Positions 33,901-42,660 of a stretch of DNA of 64,000 bases are shown here, in pieces. Source of the DNA: a virus; the IMG/VR virus record IMGVR_UViG_3300020185_004577, positions 19,145 through 83,144 of that record; one strand, given 5' to 3'. A model generated the notes under the pieces. The model searched no databases, was not told the origin of the DNA, and saw only the letters and a list, made by a program, of their open reading frames with translations. Each line of letters opens with the position of its first letter. The stretch's first letter is position 1. A program made the translations under genes and the position numbers.

Positions 33901-34878
33901 TCTGTATTTTTCATTTTCAGATTCTGCATCATAATTTTTATCAGTGTTTTTTGACTGATTTATACTTTTATAATTAGAAGAGTCAGATTCTAAATTTGTA
34001 TTTTTTTCTCTATTGTTTTTTAATAAATTAGACCTATATAAAGAACTTTCGTTTTCTATACTGTTATTTGTTTTTAAGTTTTTGGAATTATTATTAGCTC
34101 TAATGTCTTCTGAAATAGATTCAATGCTTGCATTTTCTGATTTATTTTTTAAAATCAAATTGCTTCTACTTGATTCTGAATCGTTTAATAAATCATTAAT
34201 ACTACTTAAATTTTTTGATTCATTAACTTCTCTGGGGGTTCGTGAATCTATTTCTAAATTTGTTATTTTTTCTTTGTTATATTTAAGATTTATATCCCTA
34301 TCTACTTTACTTTGATTGTCTGAAGAAGCGATTTTATTATATGGGTCATTGTCTCTTACTAAATTTTTAGACAACAAATTATCTCTATAATCAGAAGAGA
34401 AAGAATCAATATTTAATTTTGATTCTGAATTTTTTCTAAAATTTTCATTTCTAGCTACTTTAGATATGGAGTCTACATTTTTAGATATATCATTATTTTT
34501 AAGTATTGCGCTTTTCCTAGACTCTTCTGCAAAATCTTCTAAACTCTTAGAAGATTCAACAAGCTTATTTTTAGACTCTAACCTTTTTCTTTGTAAGTCT
34601 CCACTTTCCTCTAAACTTTTTTGTTTAGAAACAAGATTTTTAGTTAAAGCTTCTCTTATTATTTGTGAATCTATTTCTAAATCGCTACTTGAAATAACAT
34701 TTTTAGAGAGATTATCTTCTCTCATTTGTGGATATATCACATCATAAATGTCTTTAGGCTTCTCTAAATTTTTAGACAACAACTTACCCCTAACTTCATT
34801 AGAATAGTCTGAAAAAAAGGCATCTAACCCAGTTCTTCTTTCAAATTCTTCAAATGTTTCATCATAAGGTACAGACAT
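30907..34878 (-). CDS. Tail/baseplate structural protein with about 29 tandem 22-residue repeats
   Basis: This 1323-residue protein has a most unusual N-terminal half. From about residue 20 to 665 a 22-residue unit recurs with consensus Lxx[DE]Sxx[YF]Rxx[DN]LxxN plus a variable polar stretch; central copies such as LESDSFPYREDDLSNNNLRK are most regular and the outer copies more worn. The C-terminal half looks like a phage tail structural domain: FVLTNYSIPAIEGSAMSF, AYIESFNHGDSATW, GRPEPIYTYGSSSRDGS and, near the end, PPVCHLTLGDWLDHDILVSS and GKVQPMWCKVTLTFNIIGAY, a layout seen in baseplate/tube-junction proteins of marine myoviruses. A coiled stretch rich in Ala/Glu lies near 1130-1180. The repeats may form an extended fibre or whisker, or bind host surface. 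Confidence 0.8.
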   Translation of the reverse strand: MSVPYDETFEEFERRTGLDAFFSDYSNEVRGKLLSKNLEKPKDIYDVIYPQMREDNLSKNVISSSDLEIDSQIIREALTKNLVSKQKSLEESGDLQRKRLESKNKLVESSKSLEDFAEESRKSAILKNNDISKNVDSISKVARNENFRKNSESKLNIDSFSSDYRDNLLSKNLVRDNDPYNKIASSDNQSKVDRDINLKYNKEKITNLEIDSRTPREVNESKNLSSINDLLNDSESSRSNLILKNKSENASIESISEDIRANNNSKNLKTNNSIENESSLYRSNLLKNNREKNTNLESDSSNYKSINQSKNTDKNYDAESENEKYREDTLTKNTTKNSNLLSDSEELRANVLSKNSENKTNLDVESSQYRDSVTSKNKIVNTDLEKVSENFRSDTTSRNESKTSSLEDTSKPFRQEDLQSNVSNSNNLKNDSQEFREQDLSANKKISSNLDFDSSVYRSDDLSYNTPTKSDLESDSFPYREDDLSNNNLRKTDLESESEEFRQQDLSSNKKNDTNLFEDSIPFRNDDISSNSPIDSSLEEDSEAFRDNNLVPNVPSNSELIGDSFQYLSTSLAANLPNDSNLEEDSSGDRLNNLYSNITQPEDLGDNSIGFRANNTSNNVENDTNLLVIAKPEREDQTSSNVSNTKDINQVSKVFRNDQLAKNPSRFNLGANIILEGTSTFVGVSRLEISGAIFRATQNLLNGDKENIKSVFDDEESIDFLDETSSNQLSPGGREYLTKRNSINSLNTIEGGENIIGTYGTSLIDDTSRVDDGLGFYSSPSSVGFVTNLISLHNIQQNTFQSKPGETYDKGVQSAIEGLRNFGSAGFQELLSKTGINKRLQQRTNTTPAEVISENGGTYLADSAEKILKPLNPSNLDDSEGEITGLNMVSQTDTSDAIEQDFDKGGSRRRGVRHVIDTIANTDEDKISFAKNFNVQGTENSSSVFVLGKKKDGSYKKSYNRYSIKNPYAPEGAETLRFVLTNYSIPAIEGSAMSFPAYIESFNHGDSATWNSTSFLGRPEPIYTYGSSSRDGSVSFWVLTDFAQRVDIGYKFDETTGQVSKITESFGNKFSSIRTQDSAEADELRAEANAALNNRKRLPRLKPGTKPFTPESASYFERRKFQAEQNRELNEQAAELDEAADAAAESANLAAQRNQRFRESAGGTNIYKLFDTFSTTKKEENYVESSVENTMDKLAEMKKRSIFQPSYFSGSKVDFLKRMEFISKMTRPARNRLSDRQQSGFSFSRPPVCHLTLGDWLDHDILVSSVAYDYASSPWTFDGGKVQPMWCKVTLTFNIIGAYGGEAGEDPPLSTDVGGYFSRRVSK
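32885..34820 (-). repeat. Array of about 29 degenerate 66-bp (22-codon) repeats
   Basis: Within the 1323-residue gene the codons for SxxYRxxDLxxN recur every 66 bases. Units differ at the DNA level, so the array is old and kept by protein selection rather than freshly duplicated. Confidence 0.85.
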
Positions 34879-34894
34879 AGTTGTGTTCTTTGTA

Positions 34895-34902
34895 TATAAA
34901 TA
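34895..34902 (-). promoter_or_regulatory. TATTTATA box before the repeat-protein gene
   Basis: The coding strand reads TATTTATA 16 bases before the ATG at 34878. Confidence 0.4.
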
Positions 34903-34931
34903 TTTTTAAATAAAAATAATGCGATTAATTA

Positions 34932-37900
34932 TTAAGTACTATGCTTAGTGTCTTTTAGAATTATTTCCTGTAAATCTTTACCATCTATTTGTAACTTTAC
35001 AACATGTGTCACTTTTGATGATTCTGCTTTATTTACTTCTGCAACAAACTTACCCATTTCAGCACCACCTTCGGCCATAATCTCTGCTAACTTTTCTAAT
35101 TTAGAAACATTCATACCTTTTACGGCAGACTCTAATTGCAATACTCCTGCAGCCATTCTTTCAATTCCATCAGCCCCCATTGCTAAATTAGGGCCAAGAC
35201 TAACCATAACACTTCTAAGCTCCCATAAAGCTTCTAACATCAATGCTATACCAAATAAAACAAATGGATTAAAGAACATTAAACCTGCAAAAGCAAAACC
35301 TATTAAAGCAGGACCTAAAGTATTCAATCCACTGGCTAGGGTTACCAATCCTTTCCAATCAGTTTCAGCCAAAGATATCAACATAGGCGCTGCCATCGCT
35401 AACATTGGTGCTGCCGCAGCCAGCATTGCAGACCCTATAAGAAGGCCTATACCTGCAGCTATAGTTCCAAAACCAAAAGAAGAAAGGGCTGCTGCGAAAG
35501 GATATAAACCACTCCAATCGGCTTCTTTAATCATTTCTAAAGGCCCTATTGCTTTCAATAAATAATCTCCTGCCATACCCATCAAAACAGCGCCAACCAA
35601 TAGTGCAACTCCTGCTATAGCTAATGCTGCAGCCCCGTAAAGTAAAAGAGGCATCCCAAACACCATAGCCCAACCTAAGGCTGTTAATGCGAGTATAACT
35701 AACATTGCAACACCAACGCCAGCAAGAACATTTACCCAATCTACTTCACTCATCATTAGTGCAGCATATGCAAAAGGTATTAATGCCACACCCATAATTG
35801 CCATCGCGGCTGCTCCCAAAAGAACATCTTTCATGCTCATTTTACCCATTATCTTAGTTGCCAACCATAAACCGCCAGCCATAATAATCATAGAAGCTGC
35901 TGCTGCAGCAAGCTGAGCACCATCAGGACTTCCTGTTGCAGCTATTCCTAACATAAATACAGCAACTGCAGCACCAATCACTGTCAATGCAAAACCAAGC
36001 ATTAAAATATCTTTCATTTTTACTCTACTAAAAGATTTTATACCCATAGCCAATTTGGCTATCCAACCTTGACCAGCCCCTCCTCCTGGTGAAGGTGGTG
36101 GCTTGGGGCCCTGAACAGCACCAGCAGCACCAGCAGCACCACCACCGCCCTTGAAAACACTTTTAATTCCTTTTAAAAATCCGCCACCTTTACTTCCTAT
36201 GGCAAAACCTCTACCTTGAGCAATTCCATTAAGATAAGCTTTAGCTGGTCCGAACAGAACTGCCATAGTTGCCATAAGAATACCAAAAACACCCTTCAAG
36301 AAAGGGCCTGCAGTATTAATTGCTTGAATCATACCTGTTAACCATTCTATAACAGGTTGGAAAAATGGCACTAAAGTGTTGATAACAGAATTCTTTAAAG
36401 CATCAACAGCATCCATAAGACCTTGATTTTGTTTAGCTTGGTCTTCTAATGTCTTTTTCTTTTTTTCTTCGGCAGCAATTGCTTCTTGAATTGAAGTTGC
36501 TGATATTTGTGAAAAATCATCAATACCTTCCATTTCACCCGTAAATTCAAGCTTGCCCCCTTCTCCAACTTTAGTCATTTGCATTAAATACGCCTTTTGC
36601 TTATCATCTAAACCATCCAAGCTCGCACCAAGACCTCCAAGTAGGTCCATTTTATTCATATCTTCTGCATTTTGACCAATCATATTAGTCAAACTTTCCA
36701 TAGATTGACCAGTTGCATCTGAAACCATTTGTAGTCTGTCAGTATCTACTGCATCAAACTCTAATTTCCCAGTTTCAGAGTTAAACGTACCTATGTCTTT
36801 ACCCATTTCACCCAACAACTTCTGAAGTTCCTCTGGACCTTTACGTGCAGCAGAAAGCAATTGCATTGGGTCTATAGCAGCAAAAGAGCCTCCTGCAAGT
36901 TGTAGTTCAGCAGCCATCTCCATAGCTCCTTCAATATTTCTTGCTCTTTTACCAGTTTCAAAAATTTCATCAACATTCATACCTAAACGCTTAGACTCTA
37001 AAACCATTTTTCTTAAAGAAGCCTCTCCTCCTGTGAAACCCATTGTACGCATTTTAGACATGTTTTTTGACATCTCTTGCATTACTTCATTTCCACTAAC
37101 ACCATAAACTCTAGCATCATTCATAGTTGCAGCCGCATCTTCCTCAAGTTGTTTGATGCCTCCACCAAATTTTACATATTCCTTTTGTAATTTAGACATT
37201 TCTGCCGTGTTTAAACCAGTTGACTTACCCAGGGCAGCCATACTCTCAGCAGCTTCTGCCAAAACTTCAAAATTTGTTGTACGAAGGTCTACACTCAATT
37301 GACCCATAGCTTCGGTAGTTTCTCCAACGCTCATTCCAAATCTGGCTGTTTCAGAAGTTAGTGCAGCCATGCCAGCAGTATTTTCACTAAAATTTATACT
37401 AGTTTTCTGTTGGGCATCTTTTATTGTTTTATCGTAATCTAAAGCCGATTTTATTAAAGAATCTAACTTAAATGATTTAGTCAAATTCTTGCCCATAGCA
37501 CTCAAACCTTTGCTGATGTCAAATGTTGTTTCTTGAACATTTTTCATTTGGTCATTAGTTATATCTAGTTGAGTATTTAAATCTTGACTCTCAGCCAAAG
37601 CATCTTGAAAAGGCTTTACTAAATTTTCTGGCAAATCTCCTTCATTAACTATTTTGTCAACCAAGTCATCTGCGCCATCCTTCATTTGGTCTAATACGCC
37701 ACTAAAAGTAGCGCCATCACCTCCAGCTTTTTCAAAAGCTTCTGCAAGTTTATCAGCCTCCTCAGTGGTTAAACCTAACTTATCAGCCAACTCTACAGAA
37801 TTATCTAAAGATATCCCTAGGTTTTCTGCTATATCATCAAAGGTTTTGTCTAAAGCAGCTGAAGCAGTTTCGGCATCAGCCTCAATAGATTGGGCCGTGG

Positions 37901-38108
37901 CTTCTAAATCTTTTAATTTCGCATTATATTCATCGGTAGTTAGGTTTCTAAAAAACTCATTTCCTCCAATACCAAGAAAAGTGCTAGACATAGAATTAAC
38001 GAAATCCTGCTGTTGCTCCATAGACTTAGCAGCTCTATCCATAGCAGCATTGTAAGCCTGAGCTCTCTTCAGAGCATCACCACTAATTCCTTTTTCGTTT
38101 GCTGCCAT
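34932..38108 (-). CDS. Tail tape measure protein
   Basis: This 1058-residue protein shows the tape-measure signature: a long, charged, helical N-terminal 570 residues rich in Ala, Glu, Lys and Met, followed by a Gly/Pro linker (GGGGAAGAAGAVQGPKPPP) and then about eight strongly hydrophobic segments (residues 680-1000, for example LAAAAASMIIMAGGLWLATK and AIAGVALLVGAVLMGMAG), ending in a short polar tail. Tape measures set tail length and often form the membrane pore for DNA entry. Using about 1.5 angstrom per residue, the tail would be near 150 nm, which is inference. It lies beside the repeat/baseplate genes. A TATTTATT box lies 19 bases before the ATG. Confidence 0.88.
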   Translation of the reverse strand: MAANEKGISGDALKRAQAYNAAMDRAAKSMEQQQDFVNSMSSTFLGIGGNEFFRNLTTDEYNAKLKDLEATAQSIEADAETASAALDKTFDDIAENLGISLDNSVELADKLGLTTEEADKLAEAFEKAGGDGATFSGVLDQMKDGADDLVDKIVNEGDLPENLVKPFQDALAESQDLNTQLDITNDQMKNVQETTFDISKGLSAMGKNLTKSFKLDSLIKSALDYDKTIKDAQQKTSINFSENTAGMAALTSETARFGMSVGETTEAMGQLSVDLRTTNFEVLAEAAESMAALGKSTGLNTAEMSKLQKEYVKFGGGIKQLEEDAAATMNDARVYGVSGNEVMQEMSKNMSKMRTMGFTGGEASLRKMVLESKRLGMNVDEIFETGKRARNIEGAMEMAAELQLAGGSFAAIDPMQLLSAARKGPEELQKLLGEMGKDIGTFNSETGKLEFDAVDTDRLQMVSDATGQSMESLTNMIGQNAEDMNKMDLLGGLGASLDGLDDKQKAYLMQMTKVGEGGKLEFTGEMEGIDDFSQISATSIQEAIAAEEKKKKTLEDQAKQNQGLMDAVDALKNSVINTLVPFFQPVIEWLTGMIQAINTAGPFLKGVFGILMATMAVLFGPAKAYLNGIAQGRGFAIGSKGGGFLKGIKSVFKGGGGAAGAAGAVQGPKPPPSPGGGAGQGWIAKLAMGIKSFSRVKMKDILMLGFALTVIGAAVAVFMLGIAATGSPDGAQLAAAAASMIIMAGGLWLATKIMGKMSMKDVLLGAAAMAIMGVALIPFAYAALMMSEVDWVNVLAGVGVAMLVILALTALGWAMVFGMPLLLYGAAALAIAGVALLVGAVLMGMAGDYLLKAIGPLEMIKEADWSGLYPFAAALSSFGFGTIAAGIGLLIGSAMLAAAAPMLAMAAPMLISLAETDWKGLVTLASGLNTLGPALIGFAFAGLMFFNPFVLFGIALMLEALWELRSVMVSLGPNLAMGADGIERMAAGVLQLESAVKGMNVSKLEKLAEIMAEGGAEMGKFVAEVNKAESSKVTHVVKLQIDGKDLQEIILKDTKHST

Positions 38109-38177
38109 TTATTAAACTTATATTACTAATAAATATAGTTCAATAAAAATAATTAATTGAAAAATAAAGTAAACAAA

Positions 38178-38201
38178 AAAGGGTAGCGATTGCTACCCTT
38201 T
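38178..38201 (-). terminator. Rho-independent terminator after 38228-38794
   Basis: AAAGGGTAGC (38178-38187) pairs perfectly with GCTACCCTTT (38192-38201) around a 4-base loop; the minus strand continues with T. It lies 27 bases after the stop. Confidence 0.88.
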
Positions 38202-38227
38202 ATATTATATAAATTAAATATATATCC

Positions 38228-38794
38228 CTACTTCTTTTTGCCTCCGTAAAAATCTCTAAGATAACTTTCTCTTTGATTATTAGTCATAGATTGCATTTGT
38301 GAATTCATCCAAGATTGTGTTGAACCTATAGCGTCATCTAAGTGATTTGTATTTGTTTTGTAATAATCCCTAGAACCACCTCTTACAATACCTCCAGCAC
38401 CAGGAATAACATTTAAAGGTCTTCCAATTGGATTTTGATTCCACCCACCAATTATCCAAATACCCCTAATGCACTGAATGATTAAATATATACAAAATAC
38501 CCCACTCATTAACGCTTTGATACTATCTCCAAAGTTGAAAAAGTCTACCAAAGAATTGAACATACTTTGATTAAACAAAAGAAATATATGTAAACCAAGA
38601 AACATAAGACCCATAACAACTACAGAAAGTGGGTTTCTCCAATTTTTATTTGGACCTGTAAAAAATAACTGAAAAATGAAAGCAATAAATGTTGCTATAA
38701 AATTAGATTTATCATTATTTTTAACATCATTAACTACTACGTCATCACCTGGGTGTTTTCCGTATCTTTTATCATATTCTTTAAACTTGCTCAT
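38228..38794 (-). CDS. Hypothetical membrane protein in the tail gene block
   Basis: This 188-residue protein has a polar start, then hydrophobic segments near residues 31-47, 57-75 and 90-112 (IATFIAFIFQLFFTG, LSVVVMGLMFLGLHIFLLF, LMSGVFCIYLIIQCIRGIW), and a polar C-terminal tail rich in Gln, Ser and Asn. It is probably an inner-membrane protein with three passes. It is located just before the tape measure and ends at a strong terminator. It could be a chaperone-like tail assembly factor, superinfection-exclusion protein or accessory lysis protein; nothing in the sequence decides this. Confidence 0.75.
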   Translation of the reverse strand: MSKFKEYDKRYGKHPGDDVVVNDVKNNDKSNFIATFIAFIFQLFFTGPNKNWRNPLSVVVMGLMFLGLHIFLLFNQSMFNSLVDFFNFGDSIKALMSGVFCIYLIIQCIRGIWIIGGWNQNPIGRPLNVIPGAGGIVRGGSRDYYKTNTNHLDDAIGSTQSWMNSQMQSMTNNQRESYLRDFYGGKKK

Positions 38795-38850
38795 AATTAT
38801 AATTTTTATCTTTATTATATAAACGAATTAATATGAAAAATATTACAATA

Positions 38851-40383
38851 TTAAATAATTTTTTTTAAGATTTTAGATATTGATAATGCAGAATCATCCT
38901 CTTTAAGATTTGCACTCACAATACTTTTGGGGGATATTTTTGGTTTAACAATTGTATTTTTAGAGGATTTTTTAGAAGTTTTCTTAACCTTTGGTTTTGA
39001 ATTTATTTCTTTTTTTATGCTATCCATATAGCGTTGAGATATAGGGTCAGAAACGATATTGTTAATGACTTGTTGTCTAAAATTAGAAAAATAAGACATT
39101 ACCCTGTCTCTCTCTGCATCTTTATCCTTAAATGATTCACCCTTTTGCTTAGGGTATATAAAAGCCAATGCTGGATAATTGCCGTAACCATCTATCCTTC
39201 CTTCATTTGCTAATCTTTTGAAAAAATTTATATACTTAAAAAACCTTTCAGAATCTATATCTTCTATAAATTTTGACACTTTTTCTGACAACTCTTTATC
39301 GTCATTTAAGTCTATTTTATATCCATTAGATGTAGTTCCGAAGCCTTTTCTTTTTGTTTTTAAAAGAAATCTACTAAGAACTTCTTCTTTTTTGGAACTA
39401 GACTCCTTACCTTTTTCCACTTCTTTTTCTTCGTAATCAGATGTTTTTACCTCTATTGATTGGACACCTTTATCTATGTTTATTATTCCCGGTATATCAA
39501 AATTGCTTCCAACAGTTATATAAGACTTTTCAAAGTCTCCAGCACTTCTATTGTAAAGTTCCCAAGAAACATCTATATCATTTATTTTCATATCCAAAGA
39601 ATCATAATCAACTCCTTTATCTATTTTAAGCAAATGTTCTATATCATTGTTGTCTACTATCTTTATTTGCAAACCTTTCTTAACTTGTATAATAGATAAC
39701 TTTTTGTGTTTAGTATTTTCTTTCGCCATTCTAAGACCCATAACAAATCCAGAACCAATAGATGAACCTCCCGACTTAAAGTCCCAAGGCTCTATTTTAT
39801 AGCCATCTGCACTTCCCAAATAATAACCATCTATCATCTGTCCGCCCGTAATGGCACCACCTTTAAAAACGCCCATAAAAGCGCCACTCAACCACTCTCC
39901 TCTAAACGTAATTAATTGCCCTTTTATTGAACCTCTAGCCTTTCTTTTAGTTTTAGTCAAACCTAAAGTCTCAGCTTTCCAAGAGCCTTTAAGTATCCAA
40001 CTTAAAGATGGAAACAGCTTTTCAACTTTTGCCTGATTTGATGTGTGAACCAAAGTTCCCTTTGCATTTGTTTCTTTCTCGTCAACCTCAAAAGCCAAAT
40101 AAGGAATTAATTCTTTGTCAATTTTTTTTGCATAATTTTCTCCAACCTTATAAAGACCCGGCTTTCCCATGACTGCCTTTTTCTCACTATCCGAACCAGT
40201 TGAGGCTACATATTTTAAGTAATTTTGATTTGGAGTCTTAGGATTAGAACCCTTTGCATCAGCGTCTGTGTAACGATTTCCACCTAATCCACTAGCAAAA
40301 GATTTTAGTTTGTGACCAATATTACCCAAAATCTCATCTAAACGCTTTTCTATATCCTCTACATTTTCTTCGTAATTTTCCAT
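38851..40383 (-). CDS. Hypothetical 510-residue protein, likely virion-associated
   Basis: This protein is not recognised. Residues about 60-300 look folded with beta character (GQLITFRGEWLSGAFMGVFK, then a Gly-rich GGSSIGSGFVMGLRM); residues 320-345 are highly charged; the region to 440 is helical; and the last 60 residues are very lysine/serine-rich, ending NLKEDDSALSISKILKKII, a terminal motif like that of other proteins here. It follows the 164-residue gene by 7 bases and lies within the tail block, so a structural or virion-packaged role is plausible. Confidence 0.75.
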   Translation of the reverse strand: MENYEENVEDIEKRLDEILGNIGHKLKSFASGLGGNRYTDADAKGSNPKTPNQNYLKYVASTGSDSEKKAVMGKPGLYKVGENYAKKIDKELIPYLAFEVDEKETNAKGTLVHTSNQAKVEKLFPSLSWILKGSWKAETLGLTKTKRKARGSIKGQLITFRGEWLSGAFMGVFKGGAITGGQMIDGYYLGSADGYKIEPWDFKSGGSSIGSGFVMGLRMAKENTKHKKLSIIQVKKGLQIKIVDNNDIEHLLKIDKGVDYDSLDMKINDIDVSWELYNRSAGDFEKSYITVGSNFDIPGIINIDKGVQSIEVKTSDYEEKEVEKGKESSSKKEEVLSRFLLKTKRKGFGTTSNGYKIDLNDDKELSEKVSKFIEDIDSERFFKYINFFKRLANEGRIDGYGNYPALAFIYPKQKGESFKDKDAERDRVMSYFSNFRQQVINNIVSDPISQRYMDSIKKEINSKPKVKKTSKKSSKNTIVKPKISPKSIVSANLKEDDSALSISKILKKII

Positions 40384-40390
40384 TGTATTA

Positions 40391-40885
40391 CTATTTAGTT
40401 TGCAACCAATTAACTACATAATTATTTGATGCTGCAATAGGATTTTTTTGAGACAATATTTTTTTGGCATCTAAAGACAAACTTCTCAAGTCTCTAATAG
40501 TACTTGAGCTTATAGCTCCATCCCGACCAGATATGTCATTAAAACCTCTTTTCATTAATGATTTGTATTTTTTAAATAAATCTTTTATTTTTTCAGAAAA
40601 AGATTCTTTATCAATGCCGAAATATGAAGATAATAAAATAGACTCAATTTTTTTAAAAGCATCTTCCATCATATTTTCACTTTCTTTATTCAAAACATTA
40701 CTCTTATCAAAAACAGGATGTTCATACCAACTTTTAACATCTCCCAAATCATTGCTAGATGACATTTTGTGTCCATTTTTGTTATTTTTTTTCAAATGTT
40801 TGAAATTTCCAAACATACCTCCAGGAGGAGCTTCATTCAAAAACGATTCTCTAACCAACTTTCTTATATAATATTTACTATCCAT
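40391..40885 (-). CDS. Hypothetical protein with LNEA leader
   Basis: This 164-residue protein starts MDSKYYIRKLVRESFLNEAP, an amphipathic basic leader ending in LNE then Ala, followed by Pro-Pro-Gly-Gly. The leader fits a T4-type prohead-protease site ([LI]xE). The rest is helical and lysine-rich. It is transcribed ahead of the 510-residue gene, whose C-terminus carries a similar motif. A TATTTATA box lies 19 bases before its ATG. Confidence 0.72.
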   Translation of the reverse strand: MDSKYYIRKLVRESFLNEAPPGGMFGNFKHLKKNNKNGHKMSSSNDLGDVKSWYEHPVFDKSNVLNKESENMMEDAFKKIESILLSSYFGIDKESFSEKIKDLFKKYKSLMKRGFNDISGRDGAISSSTIRDLRSLSLDAKKILSQKNPIAASNNYVVNWLQTK

Positions 40886-40904
40886 AATGATATGTGTGTA
40901 TAGA

Positions 40905-40912
40905 TATAAATA
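40905..40912 (-). promoter_or_regulatory. TATTTATA box before 40391-40885
   Basis: The coding strand reads TATTTATA, preceded by TTAC, 19 bases before the ATG at 40885. Confidence 0.4.
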
Positions 40913-40931
40913 GTAAAATTTTTATAAAAAA

Positions 40932-40957
40932 AAGGCTCAAAATTTAAGTTGAGCCTT
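40932..40957 (-). terminator. Rho-independent terminator after 40982-41194
   Basis: AAGGCTCAA (40932-40940) pairs with TTGAGCCTT (40949-40957) around an 8-base loop and is followed by seven T on the minus strand. It lies 24 bases after the stop. Confidence 0.85.
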
Positions 40958-40981
40958 GTGTAATATTATTTTTTGTTTTGT

Positions 40982-41194
40982 CTATCTAAAGTTTTTGACT
41001 TCTATGACACTATAAATCCAGCCACTATCAGTATTTGAGTTTAATATTTCGCACATCCTATTAACCTCTTTAATATCATTAGATTCGTAAACCTCAGAAT
41101 TTCCATCTAACATTAAAACATGAACAGGTCTTCCGTAAAGATATTTCATAGTTTTCTTTATTTGATAAGAGCTTTTTTTTGCTTTAATCAACAT
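40982..41194 (-). CDS. Small hypothetical protein
   Basis: This 70-residue protein starts with a basic stretch (KAKKSSYQIKKTMKYL) and ends with a tryptophan-containing strand. No family is recognised. It begins 4 bases after the stop of the 125-residue gene and is followed by a terminator, so the two form a small operon within the tail block. Confidence 0.65.
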   Translation of the reverse strand: MLIKAKKSSYQIKKTMKYLYGRPVHVLMLDGNSEVYESNDIKEVNRMCEILNSNTDSGWIYSVIEVKNFR

Positions 41195-41198
41195 AAGG

Positions 41199-41576
41199 CT
41201 ATTGATTAATCAAATGATAAAACTCACTCTCCTTTGCCTCAACAATAGACTTCACTTTCTCATTCAATAAACTATTTCTTGAACTAGTAAATAAATTTGC
41301 TAAAGAATCAAATTCAGACTGATTCATTGAGAAATCTTTATAATTTACAAACTCTCCAAAAACTACACCTAAAGAATAGTCATAACCAGTCGTTCCTTTT
41401 GTAGTTTCTTGTGCAGATATATAAAGAGATATTCCATCTGATATATTTAACACATAATAAGGACTTCCATCAGAACCTTCAACCAAAAATGAAGTTTCTT
41501 GACTTAATGTGTTGCACATTCTCGTCCACAATGATATTATTTGCTCTTTTCTAAGTGTTGATTTTTCGTGTCTCAT
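41199..41576 (-). CDS. Hypothetical protein
   Basis: This 125-residue protein shows a mixed alpha/beta pattern (WTRMCNTLSQETSFLVEG, then YVLNISDGISLYISAQETT) and a helical C-terminus. No family is recognised. It lies between the gp26-like genes and the 70-residue gene. Confidence 0.68.
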   Translation of the reverse strand: MRHEKSTLRKEQIISLWTRMCNTLSQETSFLVEGSDGSPYYVLNISDGISLYISAQETTKGTTGYDYSLGVVFGEFVNYKDFSMNQSEFDSLANLFTSSRNSLLNEKVKSIVEAKESEFYHLINQ

Positions 41577-41658
41577 TTTAATATAATTAATTTATACGCT
41601 AATTTACATATAATATTCTGTTTTACAAAATGTAAAAAATTTATTTTATTTGAATTAA

Positions 41659-42648
41659 CTATCTAGATTTTGACTTAGCTTCACTTCTAGCTTTGCTTGC
41701 CGCTTGTCTATCTGCTTTGTTTTTCTTTTCTACTTCCTCCTGTATTCTTTGCATTACCCACCTTCTCTCATATACAGGCATATTAAAAACATCATCTCTA
41801 GAAAATCCACCCTTTCCATAATAGGTAATTAAAAAAATCTCATCCATCATGTGTTGTCGGTATTCTGGATTTAGTCCGAAAAAATTAGTGTCTATAGGTA
41901 TTTTGTTTGAAGCAACATGTCCACAAGATGGACAAGTTGTATGTATTGTATTATCAACTCCTGGCTCTACACTATCCATGTGAGACCTTAGTTTTGCTGA
42001 ATCAGACAAAGACATTGCCTTAATTACTTTTCTAATAAAACCTTTATCTTTTATGCCGCTTATACTGGTTATCTGACTTCTATAAGTCACAGCTATTCTG
42101 TTTTCTAATTTTAAATCTCCAATTTTTTTAGACTCTTTTTCAACGGTTTTTATTATATTCCTTTCATCAGCTAATGTTTTAGGTCTAAATTTTACAATAA
42201 TTTTTTCACCTTTAATTTTCATTGTGGGCATTGTAAATTGGTATTCCAAGTTTTCGTCTGGCTGTTCTTTTATTTCTTTCATCTCTAATTCAGATAAATT
42301 AAAACTTGTTTGTGTTTCTGAATTGCAATTTCCGCACTTAAAATCAAAAGTAACTTTATCACCATAAGAAGTAGACCTTAAATAAACCATAAAAGCATCT
42401 CTATCTCCAACTAATAACTTGTCTATATTTCCGCTCCAATCTAAAAGACAAGAACTCATTAGCATTTCTAGAGCTCTACCAGAATCTATTAAAGTTGGAG
42501 AAGTTAGTAAATTTTCTTCTTTAGCAGTAACGTATTTAACTAAAAAAGTTTCCTTTTTGTCTTTATAAAAAATACCCCTTGATGGAATTGAAATCTCATC
42601 AAAGGGTACATTGTTTTCTTTTACTATGTGTTTATATGAAATGCTCAT
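41659..42648 (-). CDS. Baseplate protein of the T4 gp26 family (copy 2)
   Basis: This 329-residue protein belongs to the T4 baseplate protein family typified by gp26: an ISIPSRGIFY start followed by KYVTAKEENLL, LMSSCLLDWSG, LLVGDRDAFMVYLRSTSYGD and two zinc-type CxxC pairs (FKCGNCNSE and TTCPSCGHVA). The C-terminus is a charged KNKADRQAASKARSEA tail, longer than in its paralogue. It lies 12 bases downstream of the paralogue. Members act in baseplate hub assembly; in T4, gp26 and gp51 are catalytic/assembly factors. Two copies suggest either a heteromer or division of labour. Confidence 0.82.
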   Translation of the reverse strand: MSISYKHIVKENNVPFDEISIPSRGIFYKDKKETFLVKYVTAKEENLLTSPTLIDSGRALEMLMSSCLLDWSGNIDKLLVGDRDAFMVYLRSTSYGDKVTFDFKCGNCNSETQTSFNLSELEMKEIKEQPDENLEYQFTMPTMKIKGEKIIVKFRPKTLADERNIIKTVEKESKKIGDLKLENRIAVTYRSQITSISGIKDKGFIRKVIKAMSLSDSAKLRSHMDSVEPGVDNTIHTTCPSCGHVASNKIPIDTNFFGLNPEYRQHMMDEIFLITYYGKGGFSRDDVFNMPVYERRWVMQRIQEEVEKKNKADRQAASKARSEAKSKSR

Positions 42649-42660
42649 ATTACATATTCA

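Noticed and set aside
34948-35565. A 205-codon open frame on the plus strand opposite the tape measure gene
   Set aside because: It lies wholly inside the tape measure gene, has Ile/Ala/Ser-rich composition expected of an antisense frame, and has no start context or homologue pattern. Similar plus-strand frames at 14628-15080, 26724-27095, 37654-38055 and 50554-51042 were rejected for the same reason.
35527-35739. A 70-codon minus-strand frame within the tape measure gene, suggesting a frameshift
   Set aside because: The main frame is continuous through this region with normal hydrophobic segments, so no programmed or accidental shift is needed.
41621-41637. TTTTACA/TGTAAAA hairpin as a terminator
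   Set aside because: The stem is only A/T with one C-G type pair, and no T-run follows on the minus strand.
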